Shown: piece after piece, positions 1 to 13,900 of the stretch
Numbering within the stretch: position 1 is the stretch's first letter
Layout of the letters: every line of letters starts with the position of its first letter
Source: Piscicola geometra
Lineage: Eukaryota > Annelida > Clitellata > Hirudinida > Piscicolidae
Assembly: GCA_943735955.1 (NCBI GenBank)
Contig: OX030968.1
Location: 118,501-182,500 of the forward strand
Reading direction: 5' to 3'
Length of the DNA: 64,000 bases
Program-made: the position numbers and the translations under genes
Notes under the pieces: generated by a model
The model's database searches: none
Told to the model about the DNA's origin: nothing
Seen by the model: the letters and a program-made list of their open reading frames with translations, nothing else

Positions 1-588
1 ATGAAGACGATGAAGACGGTGAAGACGATGAAGACAATGAAGACGATGAAGACGGTGAAGACGATGAAGACGCTGAAGACGAACGATGAAGACGATGAAG
101 ACGATGAAGACGGTGAAGACGGTGAAGACGGTGAAGACGATGAAGACGATGAAGACGATGAAGACGATGAAGACGGTGAAGACGATGAAGACGATGAAGA
201 CGATGAAGACGATGAAGACGGTGAAGACGGTGAAAACGGTGAAGACGGTGAAGACGATGAAGACGATAAAGACGATAAAGACGGTGAATACGGTGAAGAC
301 GGTGAAGACGATGAAGACGGTGAAGACGGTGAAGACGATGAAGACGGTGAAGACGATGAAGACGGTGAAGACGATGAAGACGGTGAAAACGGTGAAGACG
401 AACGATGAAGACGATGAAGACGGTGAAGACGATGAAGACGGTGAAGACGATGAAGACGGTGAAGACGATGAAGACGGTGAAGACGATGAAGACGATGAAG
501 ACGATGAAGACGTTGAAGACGATGAAGACGGTGAAGACGATGAAGACGATGAAGACGGTGAAGACGGTGAAGACGATGAAGACGAACG

Positions 589-3500
589 ATGAAGAAGATG
601 AAGACGGTGAAGACGGTGAAGACGATGAAGACGGTGAAGACGATGAAGACGGTGAAGACGGTGAAGACGATGAAGACGGTGAAAACGATGAAGACGATAA
701 AGACGATGAAGACGAACGATGAAGAAGATGAAGACGGTGAAGACGGTGAAGACGATGAAGACGGTGAAGACGATGAAGACGGTGAAGACGGTGAAGACGA
801 TGAAGACGGTGAAGACGATGAAGACGATAAAGACGATGAAGACGGTGAAGACGATGAAGACGGTGAAGACGATGAAGACGGTGAAGACGATGAAGACGAT
901 GAAGACGGTGAAGACGAACGATGAAGACGATGAAGACGGTGAAGACGGTGAAGACGGTGAAGACGATGAAGACGGTGAAGACGATGAAGACGGTGAAGAC
1001 GATGAAGACTGTGAAGACGGTGAAGACGATCGATGAAGACGGTGAAGACGATGAAGACGGTGAAGACGATGAAGACGGTGAAGACGATGAAGACGATGAA
1101 GACGAACGGTGAAGACGGTGAAGACGGTGAAGACGGTGAAGACGGTGAAGACGATGAAGACGATGAAGACGGTGAAGACGATGAAGACGGTGAAGACGAT
1201 GAAGACGATGAAGACGGTGAAGACGAACGATGAAGACGATGAAGACGGTGAAGACGGTGAAGACGATGAAGACGGTGAAGACGATGAAGACTGTGAAGAC
1301 GGTGAAGATGAACGATGAAGACGGTGAAGACGATGAAGACGGTGAAGACGATGAAGACGGTGAAGACGATGAAGACGGTGAAGACGATGAAGACGATGAA
1401 GACGAACGGTGAAGACGGTGAAGACGGTGAAGACGGTGAAGACGGTGAAGACGATGAAGACGATGAAGACGGTGAAGACGATGAAGACGGTGAAGACGAT
1501 GAAGACGATGAAGACGGTGAAGACGAACGATGAAGACGATGAAGACGGTGAAGACGGTGAAGACGATGAAGACGGTGAAGACGATGAAGACTGTGAAGAC
1601 GGTGAAGACGAACGATGAAGACGGTGAAGACGATGAAGACGGTGAAGACGATGAAGACGGTGAAGACGATAAAGACGATGAAGACGAACGATGAAGACGG
1701 TGAAGACGGTGAAGACGGTGAAGACGGTGAAGACGGTGAAGACGGTGAAGACGATGAAGACGATGAAGACGATGAAGACGGTGAAAACGGTGAAGACGAT
1801 GAAGACGGTGAAGACGATGAAGACGGTGAAGACGATGAAGACGATGAAGACGGTGAAGACGATGAAGACGGTGAAGACGATGAAGACGATGAAGACGATG
1901 AAGACGGTGAAGACGGTGAAGACGGTGAAGACGGTGAAGACGGTGAAGACGGTGAAGACGGTGAAGACGATGAAGACGATGAAGACGATGAAGACGATGA
2001 AGACGGTGAAGACGATGAAGACGATGAAGACGATGAAGACGATGAAGACGATGAAGACGGTGAAGACGTTGAAGACGGTGAAGACGATGAAGACGGTGAA
2101 GACGATGAAGACGGTGAAGACGATGAAGATGATGAAGACGGTGAAGACGAACGATGAAGACGATGAAGACGGTGAAGACGATGAAGACGATGAAGACGGT
2201 GAAGACGAACGATGAAGACGATGAAGACGGTGAAGACGATGAAGACGATGAAGACGGTGAAGACGATGAAGACGGTGAAGACGATGAAGACGGTGAAGAC
2301 GATGAAGACGGTGAAGACGATGAAGACGATGAAGACGAACGATGAAGACGGTGAAGACGGTGAAGACGGTGAAGACGATGAAGACGATGAAGACGGTGAA
2401 GACGGTGAAGACGATGAAGACGATGAAGACGGTGAAGACGATGAAGACGGTGAAGACGATGAAGACGATGAAGACGGTGAAGACGAACGATGAAGACGAT
2501 GAAGACGGTGAAGACGATGAAGACGATGAAGACGGTAAAGACGAACGATGAAGACGATGAAGACGGTGAAGACGATGAAGACGATGAAGACGGTGAAGAC
2601 GAACGATGAAGACGATGAAGACGGTGAAGACGATGAAGACGATGAAGACGGTGAAGACGAACGATGAAGACGATGAAGACGGTGAAGACGATGAAGACGA
2701 TGAAGACGGTGAAGACGATGAAGACGGTGAAGACGATGAAGACGGTGAAGACGATGAAGACGGTGAAGACGATGAAGACGCTGAAGACGAACGATGAAGA
2801 CGATGAAGACGGTGAAGACGATGAAGACGGTGAAGACGAACGATGAAGACGATGAAGACGGTGAAGATGATGAAGACAGTGAAGACGATGAAGACGATGA
2901 AGACGATGAAGACGATGAAGACGATGAAGACGATGAAGACGTTGAAGACGATGAAGACGGTGAAGACGATGAAGACGATGAAGACGGTGAAGACGGTGAA
3001 GACGATGAAGACGAACGATGAAGAAGATGAAGACGGTGAAGACGGTGAAGACGATGAAGACGGTGAAGACGATGAAGACGGTGAAGACGGTGAAGACGAT
3101 GAAGACGGTGAAGACGATGAAGACGATAAAGACGATGAAGACGAACGATGAAGAAGATGAAGACGGTGAAGACGGTGAAGACGATGAAGACGGTGAAGAC
3201 GATGAAGACGGTGAAGACGGTGAAGACGATGAAGACGGTGAAGACGATGAAGACGATAAAGACGATGAAGACGGTGAAGACGATGAAGACGGTGAAGACG
3301 ATGAAGACGGTGAAGACGATGAAGACGATGAAGACGGTGAAGACGAACGATGAAGACGATGAAGACGGTGAAGACGGTGAAGACGGTGAAGACGATGAAG
3401 ACGGTGAAGACGATGAAGACGGTGAAGACGATGAAGACTGTGAAGACGGTGAAGACGATCGATGAAGACGGTGAAGACGATGAAGACGGTGAAGACGATG

Positions 3501-5850
3501 AAGACGGTGAAGACGATGAAGACGATGAAGACGAACGGTGAAGACGGTGAAGACGGTGAAGACGGTGAAGACGGTGAAGACGATGAAGACGATGAAGACG
3601 GTGAAGACGATGAAGACGGTGAAGACGATGAAGACGATGAAGACGGTGAAGACGAACGATGAAGACGATGAAGACGGTGAAGACGGTGAAGACGATGAAG
3701 ACGGTGAAGACGATGAAGACTGTGAAGACGGTGAAGACGAACGATGAAGACGGTGAAGACGATGAAGACGGTGAAGACGATGAAGACGGTGAAGACGATA
3801 AAGACGATGAAGACGAACGATGAAGACGGTGAAGACGGTGAAGACGGTGAAGACGGTGAAGACGATGAAGACGGTGAAAACGGTGAAGACGATGAAGACG
3901 GTGAAGACGATGAAGACGGTGAAGACGATGAAGACGATGAAGACGGTGAAGACGATGAAGACGGTGAAGACGATGAAGACGATGAAGACGATGAAGACGG
4001 TGAAGACGGTGAAGACGGTGAAGACGGTGAAGACGGTGAAGACGGTGAAGACGGTGAAGACGATGAAGACGATGAAGACGATGAAGACGATGAAGACGGT
4101 GAAGACGATGAAGACGATGAAGACGATGAAGACGATGAAGACGATGAAGACGGTGAAAACGGTGAAGACGGTGAAGACGATGAAGACGTTGAAGACGGTG
4201 AAGACGATGAAGACGGTGAAGACGATGAAGACGGTGAAGACGATGAAGACGATGAAGACGGTGAAGACGAACGATGAAGACGATGAAGACGGTGAAGACG
4301 ATGAAGACTGTGAAGACGGTGAAGACGATCGATGAAGACGGTGAAGACGATGAAGACGGTGAAGACGATGAAGACGGTGAAGACGATGAAGACGATGAAG
4401 ACGAACGGTGAAGACGGTGAAGACGGTGAAGACGGTGAAGACGGTGAAGACGATGAAGACGATGAAGACGGTGAAGACGATGAAGACGGTGAAGACGATG
4501 AAGACGATGAAGACGGTGAAGACGAACGATGAAGACGATGAAGACGGTGAAGACGGTGAAGACGATGAAGACGGTGAAGACGATGAAGACTGTGAAGACG
4601 GTGAAGACGAACGATGAAGACGGTGAAGACGATGAAGACGGTGAAGACGATGAAGACGGTGAAGACGATAAAGACGATGAAGACGAACGATGAAGACGGT
4701 GAAGACGGTGAAGACGGTGAAGACGGTGAAGACGGTGAAGACGGTGAAGACGATGAAGACGATGAAGACGATGAAGACGGTGAAAACGGTGAAGACGATG
4801 AAGACGGTGAAGACGATGAAGACGGTGAAGACGATGAAGACGATGAAGACGGTGAAGACGATGAAGACGGTGAAGACGATGAAGACGATGAAGACGATGA
4901 AGACGGTGAAGACGGTGAAGACGGTGAAGACGGTGAAGACGGTGAAGACGGTGAAGACGGTGAAGACGATGAAGACGATGAAGACGATGAAGACGATGAA
5001 GACGGTGAAGACGATGAAGACGATGAAGACGATGAAGACGATGAAGACGATGAAGACGGTGAAGACGTTGAAGACGGTGAAGACGATGAAGACGGTGAAG
5101 ACGATGAAGACGGTGAAGACGATGAAGACGATGAAGACGGTGAAGACGAACGATGAAGACGATGAAGACGGTGAAGACGATGAAGACGATGAAGACGGTG
5201 AAGACGAACGATGAAGACGATGAAGACGGTGAAGACGATGAAGACGATGAAGACGGTGAAGACGATGAAGACGGTGAAGACGATGAAGACGGTGAAGACG
5301 ATGAAGACGGTGAAGACGATGAAGACGATGAAGACGAACGATGAAGACGGTGAAGACGGTGAAGACGGTGAAGACGATGAAGACGATGAAGACGGTGAAG
5401 ACGGTGAAGACGATGAAGACGATGAAGACGGTGAAGACGATGAAGACGGTGAAGACGATGAAGACGATGAAGACGGTGAAGACGAACGATGAAGACGATG
5501 AAGACGGTGAAGACGATGAAGACGATGAAGACGGTAAAGACGAACGATGAAGACGATGAAGACGGTGAAGACGATGAAGACGATGAAGACGGTGAAGACG
5601 AACGATGAAGACGATGAAGACGGTGAAGACGATGAAGACGATGAAGACGGTGAAGACGAACGATGAAGACGATGAAGACGGTGAAGACGATGAAGACGAT
5701 GAAGACGGTGAAGACGATGAAGACGGTGAAGACGATGAAGACGGTGAAGACGATGAAGACGGTGAAGACGATGAAGACGCTGAAGACGAACGATGAAGAC
5801 GATGAAGACGGTGAAGACGATGAAGACGGTGAAGACGAACGATGAAGACG
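589..5850 (+). repeat. Nested higher-order repeats, offsets 300, 870, 2,429 and 2,999 bp
   Basis: Strings of monomer variants and phase steps recur here at fixed offsets. The block from 589 recurs at 3018 (2,429 bp). About 1033-1318 recurs 300 bp further on. About 3462-3744 recurs at 4332-4614 (870 bp). About 1615-2850 recurs at 4614-5850 (2,999 bp), including its landmark variants GTTGAAGAC and GCTGAAGAC. The differing offsets show several nested duplications rather than one uniform period. Edges are approximate and read from matching variant order, not from an alignment program. Confidence 0.8.
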
Positions 5851-6711
5851 ATGAAGACGGTGAAGATGATGAAGACAGTGAAGACGATGAAGACGGTGAA
5901 GACGATGAAGACGATGAAGACGATGAAGACGGTGAAGACGATGAAGACGATGAAGACGATGAAGACGATGAAGACGATGAAGACGGTGAAGACGGTGAAG
6001 ACGGTGAAGACGGTGAAGACGATGAAGACGATAAAGACGATAAAGACGGTGAATACGGTGAAGACGGTGAAGACGATGAAAACGGTGAAGACGGTGAAGA
6101 CGGTGAAGACGATGAAGACGGTGAAGACGATGAAGACGGTGAAGACGGTGAAGACGAACGATGAAGACGATGAAGACGGTGAAGACGATGAAGACGGTGA
6201 AGACGATGAAGACGGTGAAGACGATGAAGACGGTGAAGACGATGAAGACGGTAAAGACGATGAAGACGGTGAAGACGATGAAGACTGTGAAGACGGTGAA
6301 GACGAACGATGAAGACGATGAAGACGGTGAAGACGATGAAGACGGTGAAGACGATGAAGACGGTGAAGACGATGAAGACGGTGAAGACGATGAAGACGGT
6401 GAAGACGATGAAGACGATGAAGACGAACGATGAAGACGGTGAAGACGGTGAAGACGGTGAAGACGATGAAGACGATGAAGACGGTGAAGATGATGAAGAC
6501 GGTGAAGACGAACGATGAAGACGATGAAGACGGTGAAGACGATGAAGACGATGAAAACGGTGAAGACGATGAAGACGGTGAAGACGATGAAGACGGTGAA
6601 GACGGTGAAGACGAACGATGAAGACGATGAAGACGTTGAAGACGATGAAGACGGTGAAGACGATGAAGACGATGAAGACGGTGAAGACGGTGAAGACGAT
6701 GAAGACGAACG

Positions 6712-9523
6712 ATGAAGACGGTGAAGACGATGAAGACGGTGAAGACGATGAAGACGGTGAAGACGATGAAGACGGTGAAGACGATGAAGACGGTGAAGAC
6801 GATGAAGACGATGAAGACGGTGAAGACGAACGAGGAAGACGATGAAGACGGTGAAGACGATGAAGACGGTGAAGACGATGAAGACGGTGAAGACGATGAA
6901 GACGGTGAAGACGATGAAGACGGTGAAGACGATGAAGACTGTGAAGACGGTCAAGACGATCGATGAAGACGGTGAAGACGATGAAGACGAACGATGAAGA
7001 CGGTGAAGACGGTGAAGACGGTGAAGACGGTGAAGACGGTGAAGACGGTGAAGACGGTGAAGACGGTGAAGACGAACGATGAAGACGATGAAGACGGTGA
7101 AGACGATGAAAACGATGAAGACGGTGAAGACGATGAAGACGGTGAAGACGGTGAAGACGATGAAGACGATGAAGACGATGAAAACGATGAAGACGGTGAA
7201 GACGATGAAGACGATGAAGACGATGAAGACGATGAAGACGATGAAGACGGTGAAGACGGTGAAGACGGTGAAGACGGTGAAGACGATGAAGACGATAAAG
7301 ACGATAAAGACGGTGAATACGGTGAAGACGGTGAAGACGATGAAGACGGTGAAGACGGTGAAGACGATGAAGACGATGAAGACGATGAAGACGGTGAAGA
7401 CGGTGAAGACGAACGATGAAGACGATGAAGACGGTGAAGACGATGAAGACGGTGAAGACGGTGAAGACGGTGAAGACGATGAAGACGATGAAGACGATGA
7501 AGACGGTGAAGACGGTGAAGACGGTGAAGACGGTGAAGACGGTGAAGACGATGAAGACGATGAAGACGGTGAAGACGGTGAAGACGATGAAGACGAACGA
7601 TGAAGAAGATGAAGACGGTGAAGACGGTGAAGACGATGAAGACGGTGAAGACGATGAAGACGGTGAAGACGGTGAAGACGATGAAGACGGTGAAGACGAT
7701 GAAGACGGTGAAGACGATGAAGACGGTGAAGACGATGAAGACGGTGAAGACGATGAAGACGGTGAAGACGATGAAGACGATGAAGACGGTGAAGACGAAC
7801 GATGAAGACGATGAAGACGGTGAAGACGATGAAGACGGTGAAGACGGTGAAGACGATGAAGACGAACGATGAAGACGGTGAAGACGATGAAGACGGTGAA
7901 GACGATGAAGACGGTGAAGACGATGAAGACGGTGAAGACGATGAAGACGGTGAAGACGATGAAGACGATGAAGACGGTGAAGACGAACGAGGAAGACGAT
8001 GAAGACGGTGAAGACGATGAAGACGGTGAAGACGATGAAGACGGTGAAGACGATGAAGACGGTGAAGACGATGAAGACGGTGAAGACGATGAAGACTGTG
8101 AAGACGGTCAAGACGATCGATGAAGACGGTGAAGACGATGAAGACGAACGATGAAGACGGTGAAGACGGTGAAGACGGTGAAGACGGTGAAGACGGTGAA
8201 GACGGTGAAGACGGTGAAGACGGTGAAGACGGTGAAGACGAACGATGAAGACGATGAAGACGGTGAAGACGATGAAAACGATGAAGACGGTGAAGACGAT
8301 GAAGACGGTGAAGACGGTGAAGACGATGAAGACGATGAAGACGATGAAAACGATGAAGACGGTGAAGACGATGAAGACGATGAAGACGATGAAGACGATG
8401 AAGACGATGAAGACGGTGAAGACGGTGAAGACGGTGAAGACGGTGAAGACGATGAAGACGATAAAGACGATAAAGACGGTGAATACGGTGAAGACGGTGA
8501 AGACGATGAAGACGGTGAAGACGGTGAAGACGATGAAGACGATGAAGACGATGAAGACGGTGAAGACGGTGAAGACGAACGATGAAGACGATGAAGACGG
8601 TGAAGACGATGAAGACGGTGAAGACGGTGAAGACGGTGAAGACGATGAAGACGATGAAGACGATGAAGACGGTGAAGACGGTGAAGACGGTGAAGACGGT
8701 GAAGACGGTGAAGACGGTGAAGACGGTGAAGACGAACGATGAAGACGATGAAGACGGTGAAGACGATGAAAACGATGAAGACGGTGAAGACGATGAAGAC
8801 GGTGAAGACGGTGAAGACGATGAAGACGATGAAGACGATGAAAACGATGAAGACGGTGAAGACGATGAAGACGATGAAGACGATGAAGACGATGAAGACG
8901 ATGAAGACGGTGAAGACGGTGAAGACGGTGAAGACGGTGAAGACGATGAAGACGATAAAGACGATAAAGACGGTGAATACGGTGAAGACGGTGAAGACGA
9001 TGAAGACGGTGAAGACGGTGAAGACGATGAAGACGATGAAGACGATGAAGACGGTGAAGACGGTGAAGACGAACGATGAAGACGATGAAGACGGTGAAGA
9101 CGATGAAGACGGTGAAGACGGTGAAGACGGTGAAGACGATGAAGACGATGAAGACGATGAAGACGGTGAAGACGGTGAAGACGGTGAAGACGGTGAAGAC
9201 GGTGAAGACGATGAAGACGATGAAGACGGTGAAGACGGTGAAGACGATGAAGACGAACGATGAAGAAGATGAAGACGGTGAAGACGGTGAAGACGATGAA
9301 GACGGTGAAGACGATGAAGACGGTGAAGACGGTGAAGACGATGAAGACGGTGAAGACGATGAAGACGGTGAAGACGATGAAGACGGTGAAGACGATGAAG
9401 ACGGTGAAGACGATGAAGACGGTGAAGACGATGAAGACGATGAAGACGGTGAAGACGAACGATGAAGACGATGAAGACGGTGAAGACGATGAAGACGGTG
9501 AAGACGATGAAGACGAACGATGA
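6712..9523 (+). repeat. Higher-order repeats, offsets 1,157 and 1,660 bp
   Basis: The variant pattern at 6712-7600 recurs from 7869 (offset 1,157 bp, one monomer longer by 8151), and 7079-7872 recurs from 8739 (offset 1,660 bp). Both first copies carry the rare GGTCAAGAC monomer followed by a GATC step (6949-6962 and 8107-8119), which supports recent duplication. A run of eight or nine consecutive GGTGAAGAC monomers (from 6994 and 8151) is a further shared landmark. Confidence 0.8.
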
Positions 9524-10949
9524 AGACGGTGAAGACGGTGAAGACGATGAAGACGATGAAGACGGTGAAGATGATGAAGACGGTGAAGACGAACGATGAA
9601 GACGATGAAGACGGTGAAGACGATGAAGACGATGAAAACGGTGAAGACGATGAAGACGGTGAAGACGATGAAGACGGTGAAGACGGTGAAGACGAACGAT
9701 GAAGACGATGAAGACGTTGAAGACGATGAAGACGGTGAAGACGATGAAGACGATGAAGACGGTGAAGACGGTGAAGACGATGAAGACGAACGATGAAGAC
9801 GGTGAAGACGATGAAGACGGTGAAGACGATGAAGACGGTGAAGACGATGAAGACGGTGAAGACGATGAAGACGGTGAAGACGATGAAGACGATGAAGACG
9901 GTGAAGACGAACGATGAAGACGATGAAGACGGTGAAGACGATGAAGACGGTGAAGACGATGAAGACGGTGAAGACGATGAAGACGGTGAAGACGATGAAG
10001 ACGGTGAAGACGATGAAGACGGTGAAGACGATGAAGACTGTGAAGACGGTGAAGACGATCGATGAAGACGGTGAAGACGATGAAGACGAACGATGAAGAC
10101 GGTGAAGACGGTGAAGACGGTGAAGACGGTGAAGACGGTGAAGACGGTGAAGACGGTGAAGACGGTGAAGACGAACGATGAAGACGATGAAGACGGTGAA
10201 GACGATGAAAACGATGAAGACGGTGAAGACGAACGATGAAGACGATGAAGACGATGAAGACGGTGAAGACGGTGAAGACGGTGAAGACGATGAAGACAAT
10301 GAAGACGATGAAAACGATGAAGACGGTGAAGACGATGAAGACGATGAAGACGATGAAGACGATGAAGACGATGAAGACGGTGAAGACGGTGAAGACGGTG
10401 AAGACGGTGAAGACGATGAAGACGATAAAGACGATAAAGACGGTGAATACGGTGAAGACGGTGAAGACGATGAAGACGGTGAAGACGGTGAAGACGATGA
10501 AGACGGTGAAGACGATGAAGACGGTGAAGACGGTGAAGACGAACGATGAAGAAGATGAAGACGGTGAAGACGGTGAAGACGATGAAGACGGTGAAGACGA
10601 TGAAGACGGTGAAGACGATGAAGACGGTGAAGACGGTGAAGACGGTGAAGACGATGAAGACGGTGAAGACGGTGAAGACGATGAAGACGACGAAGACGGT
10701 GAAGACGGTGAAGACGATGAAGACGAACGATGAAGAAGATGAAGACGGTGAAGACGGTGAAGACGATGAAGACGGTGAAGACGATGAAGACGGTGAAGAC
10801 GGTGAAGACGATGAAGACGGTGAAGACGATGAAGACGGTGAAGACGATGAAGACGGTGAAGACGATGAAGACGGTGAAGACGATGAAGACGGTGAAGACG
10901 ATGAAGACGGTGAAGACGATGAAGACGATGAAGACGGTGAAGACGAACG

Positions 10950-13900
10950 ATGAAGACGATGAAGACGGTGAAGACGATGAAGACGGTGAAGACGATGAAG
11001 ACGGTGAAGACGATGAAGACTGTGAAGACGGTGAAGACGATCGATGAAGACGGTGAAGACGATGAAGACGGTGAAGACGATGAAGACGGTGAAGACGATG
11101 AAGACGGTGAAGACGATGAAGACGATGAAGACGAACGATGAAGACGGTGAAGACGGTGAAGACGGTGAAGACGGTGAAGACGATGAAGACGATGAAGACG
11201 GTGAAGACGATGAAGACGGTGAAGACGAACGATGAAGACGATGAAGACGGTGAAGACGATGAAGACGATGAAGACGGTGAAGACGAACGATGAAGACGAT
11301 GAAGACGGTGAAGAAGATGAAGACGATGAAGACGGTGAAGACGATGAAGACGGTGAAGACGGTGAAGACGGTGAAGACGATGAAGACGGTGAAGACGATG
11401 AAGACGCTGAAGACGAACGATGAAGACGATGAAGACGGTGAAGACGATGAAGACGGTGAAGACGAACGATGAAGACGATGAAGACGGTGAAGACGATGAA
11501 GACAGTGAAGACGATGAAGACGGTGAAGACGATGAAGACGCTGAAGACGAACGATGAAGACGATGAAGACGATGAAGACGGTGAAGACGATGAAGACGGT
11601 GAAGACGATGAAGACGATGAAGACGGTGAAGACGATGAAGACGGTGAAGACGATGAAGACGGTGAAGACGGTGAAGACAATGAAGACGGTGAAGACGATC
11701 GATGAAGACGGTGAAGACGATGAAGACGGTGAAGACGATGAAGACGGTGAAGACGATGAAGACGGTGAAGACGATGAAGACGGTGAAGACGATGAAGACG
11801 ATGAAGACGAACGATGAAGACGGTGAAGACGGTGAAGACGGTGAAGACGGTGAAGACGGGGAAGACGGTGAAGACGGTGAAGACGGTGAAGACGGTGAAG
11901 ACGGTGAAGACGATGAAGACGATGAAGACGGTGAAGACGATGAAGACGGTGAAGACGATGAAGACGGTGAAGACGATGAAGACGGTGAAGACGATGAAGA
12001 CGGTGAAGACGATGAAGACGGTGAAGACGGTGAAGACGATGAAGACGGTGAAGACGATGAAGACGGTGAAGCCGATGAAGACGGTGAAGACGATGAAGAC
12101 GGTGAAGACGATGAAGACGGTGAAGACGATGAAGACGATGAAGACGGTGAAGACGAACGATGAAGACGATGAAGACGGTGAAGACGATGAAGACGGTGAA
12201 GACGATGAAGACGGTGAAGACGATGAAGACTGTGAAGACGGTGAAGACGATCGATGAAGACGGTGAAGACGATGAAGACGGTGAAGACGATGAAGACGGT
12301 GAAGACGATGAAGACGGTGAAGACGATGAAGACGATGAAGACGAACGATGAAGACGGTGAAGACGGTGAAGACGGTGAAAACGGTGAAGACGGTGAAGAC
12401 GATGAAGACGATGAAGACGGTGAAGACGATGAAGACGGTGAAGACGAACGATGAAGACGATGAAGACGGTGAAGACGATGAAGACGATGAAGACGGTGAA
12501 GACGAACGATGAAGACGATGAAGACGGTGAAGACGATGAAGACGATGAAGACGGTGAAGACGATGAAGACGGTGAAGACGGTGAAGACGGTGAAGACGAT
12601 GAAGACGGTGAAGACGATGAAGACGCTGAAGACGAACGATGAAGACGATGAAGACGGTGAAGACGATGAAGACGGTGAAGACGAACGATGAAGACGATGA
12701 AGACGGTGAAGACGATGAAGACAGTGAAGACGATGAAGACGGTGAAGACGATGAAGACGCTGAAGACGAACGATGAAGACGATGAAGACGATGAAGACGG
12801 TGAAGACGATGAAGACGGTGAAGACGATGAAGACGATGAAGACGGTGAAGACGATGAAGACGGTGAAGACGATGAAGACGGTGAAGACGGTGAAGACAAT
12901 GAAGACGGTGAAGACGATCGATGAAGACGGTGAAGACGATGAAGACGGTGAAGACGATGAAGACGGTGAAGACGATGAAGACGGTGAAGACGATGAAGAC
13001 GGTGAAGACGATGAAGACGATGAAGACGAACGATGAAGACGGTGAAGACGGTGAAGACGGTGAAGACGGTGAAGACGGTGAAGACGGTGAAGACGGTGAA
13101 GACGGTGAAGACGATGAAGACGATGAAGACGGTGAAGACGATGAAGACGGTGAAGACGATGAAGACGGTGAAGACGATGAAGACGGTGAAGACGATGAAG
13201 ACGGTGAAGACGATGAAGACGATGAAGACGGTGAAGACGATGAAGACGGTGAAGACGATGAAGACGATGAAGACGATGAAGACGGTGAAGACGGTGAAGA
13301 CGGTGAAGACGGTGAAGACGGTGAAGACGGTGAAGACGGTGAAGACGATGAAGACGATGAAGACGATGAAGACGATGAAGACGGTGAAGACGATGAAGAC
13401 GATGAAGACGATGAAGACGGTGAAGACGATGAAGACTGTGAAGACGGTGAAGACGATCGATGAAGACGGTGAAGACGATGAAGACGGTGAAGACGATGAA
13501 GACGGTGAAGACGATGAAGACGGTGAAGACGATGAAGACGATGAAGACGAACGATGAAGACGGTGAAGACGGTGAAGACGGTGAAAACGGTGAAGACGGT
13601 GAAGACGATGAAGACGATGAAGACGGTGAAGACGGTGAAGACGATGAAGACGAACGATGAAGAAGATGAAGACGGTGAAGACGGTGAAGACGAACGATGA
13701 AGACGATGAAGACGGTGAAGACGATGAAGACGGTGAAGACGATGAAGACGGTGAAGACGATGAAGACTGTGAAGACGGTGAAGACGATCGATGAAGACGG
13801 TGAAGACGATGAAGACGGTGAAGACGATGAAGACGGTGAAGACGATGAAGACGGTGAAGACGATGAAGACGATGAAGACGAACGATGAAGACGGTGAAGA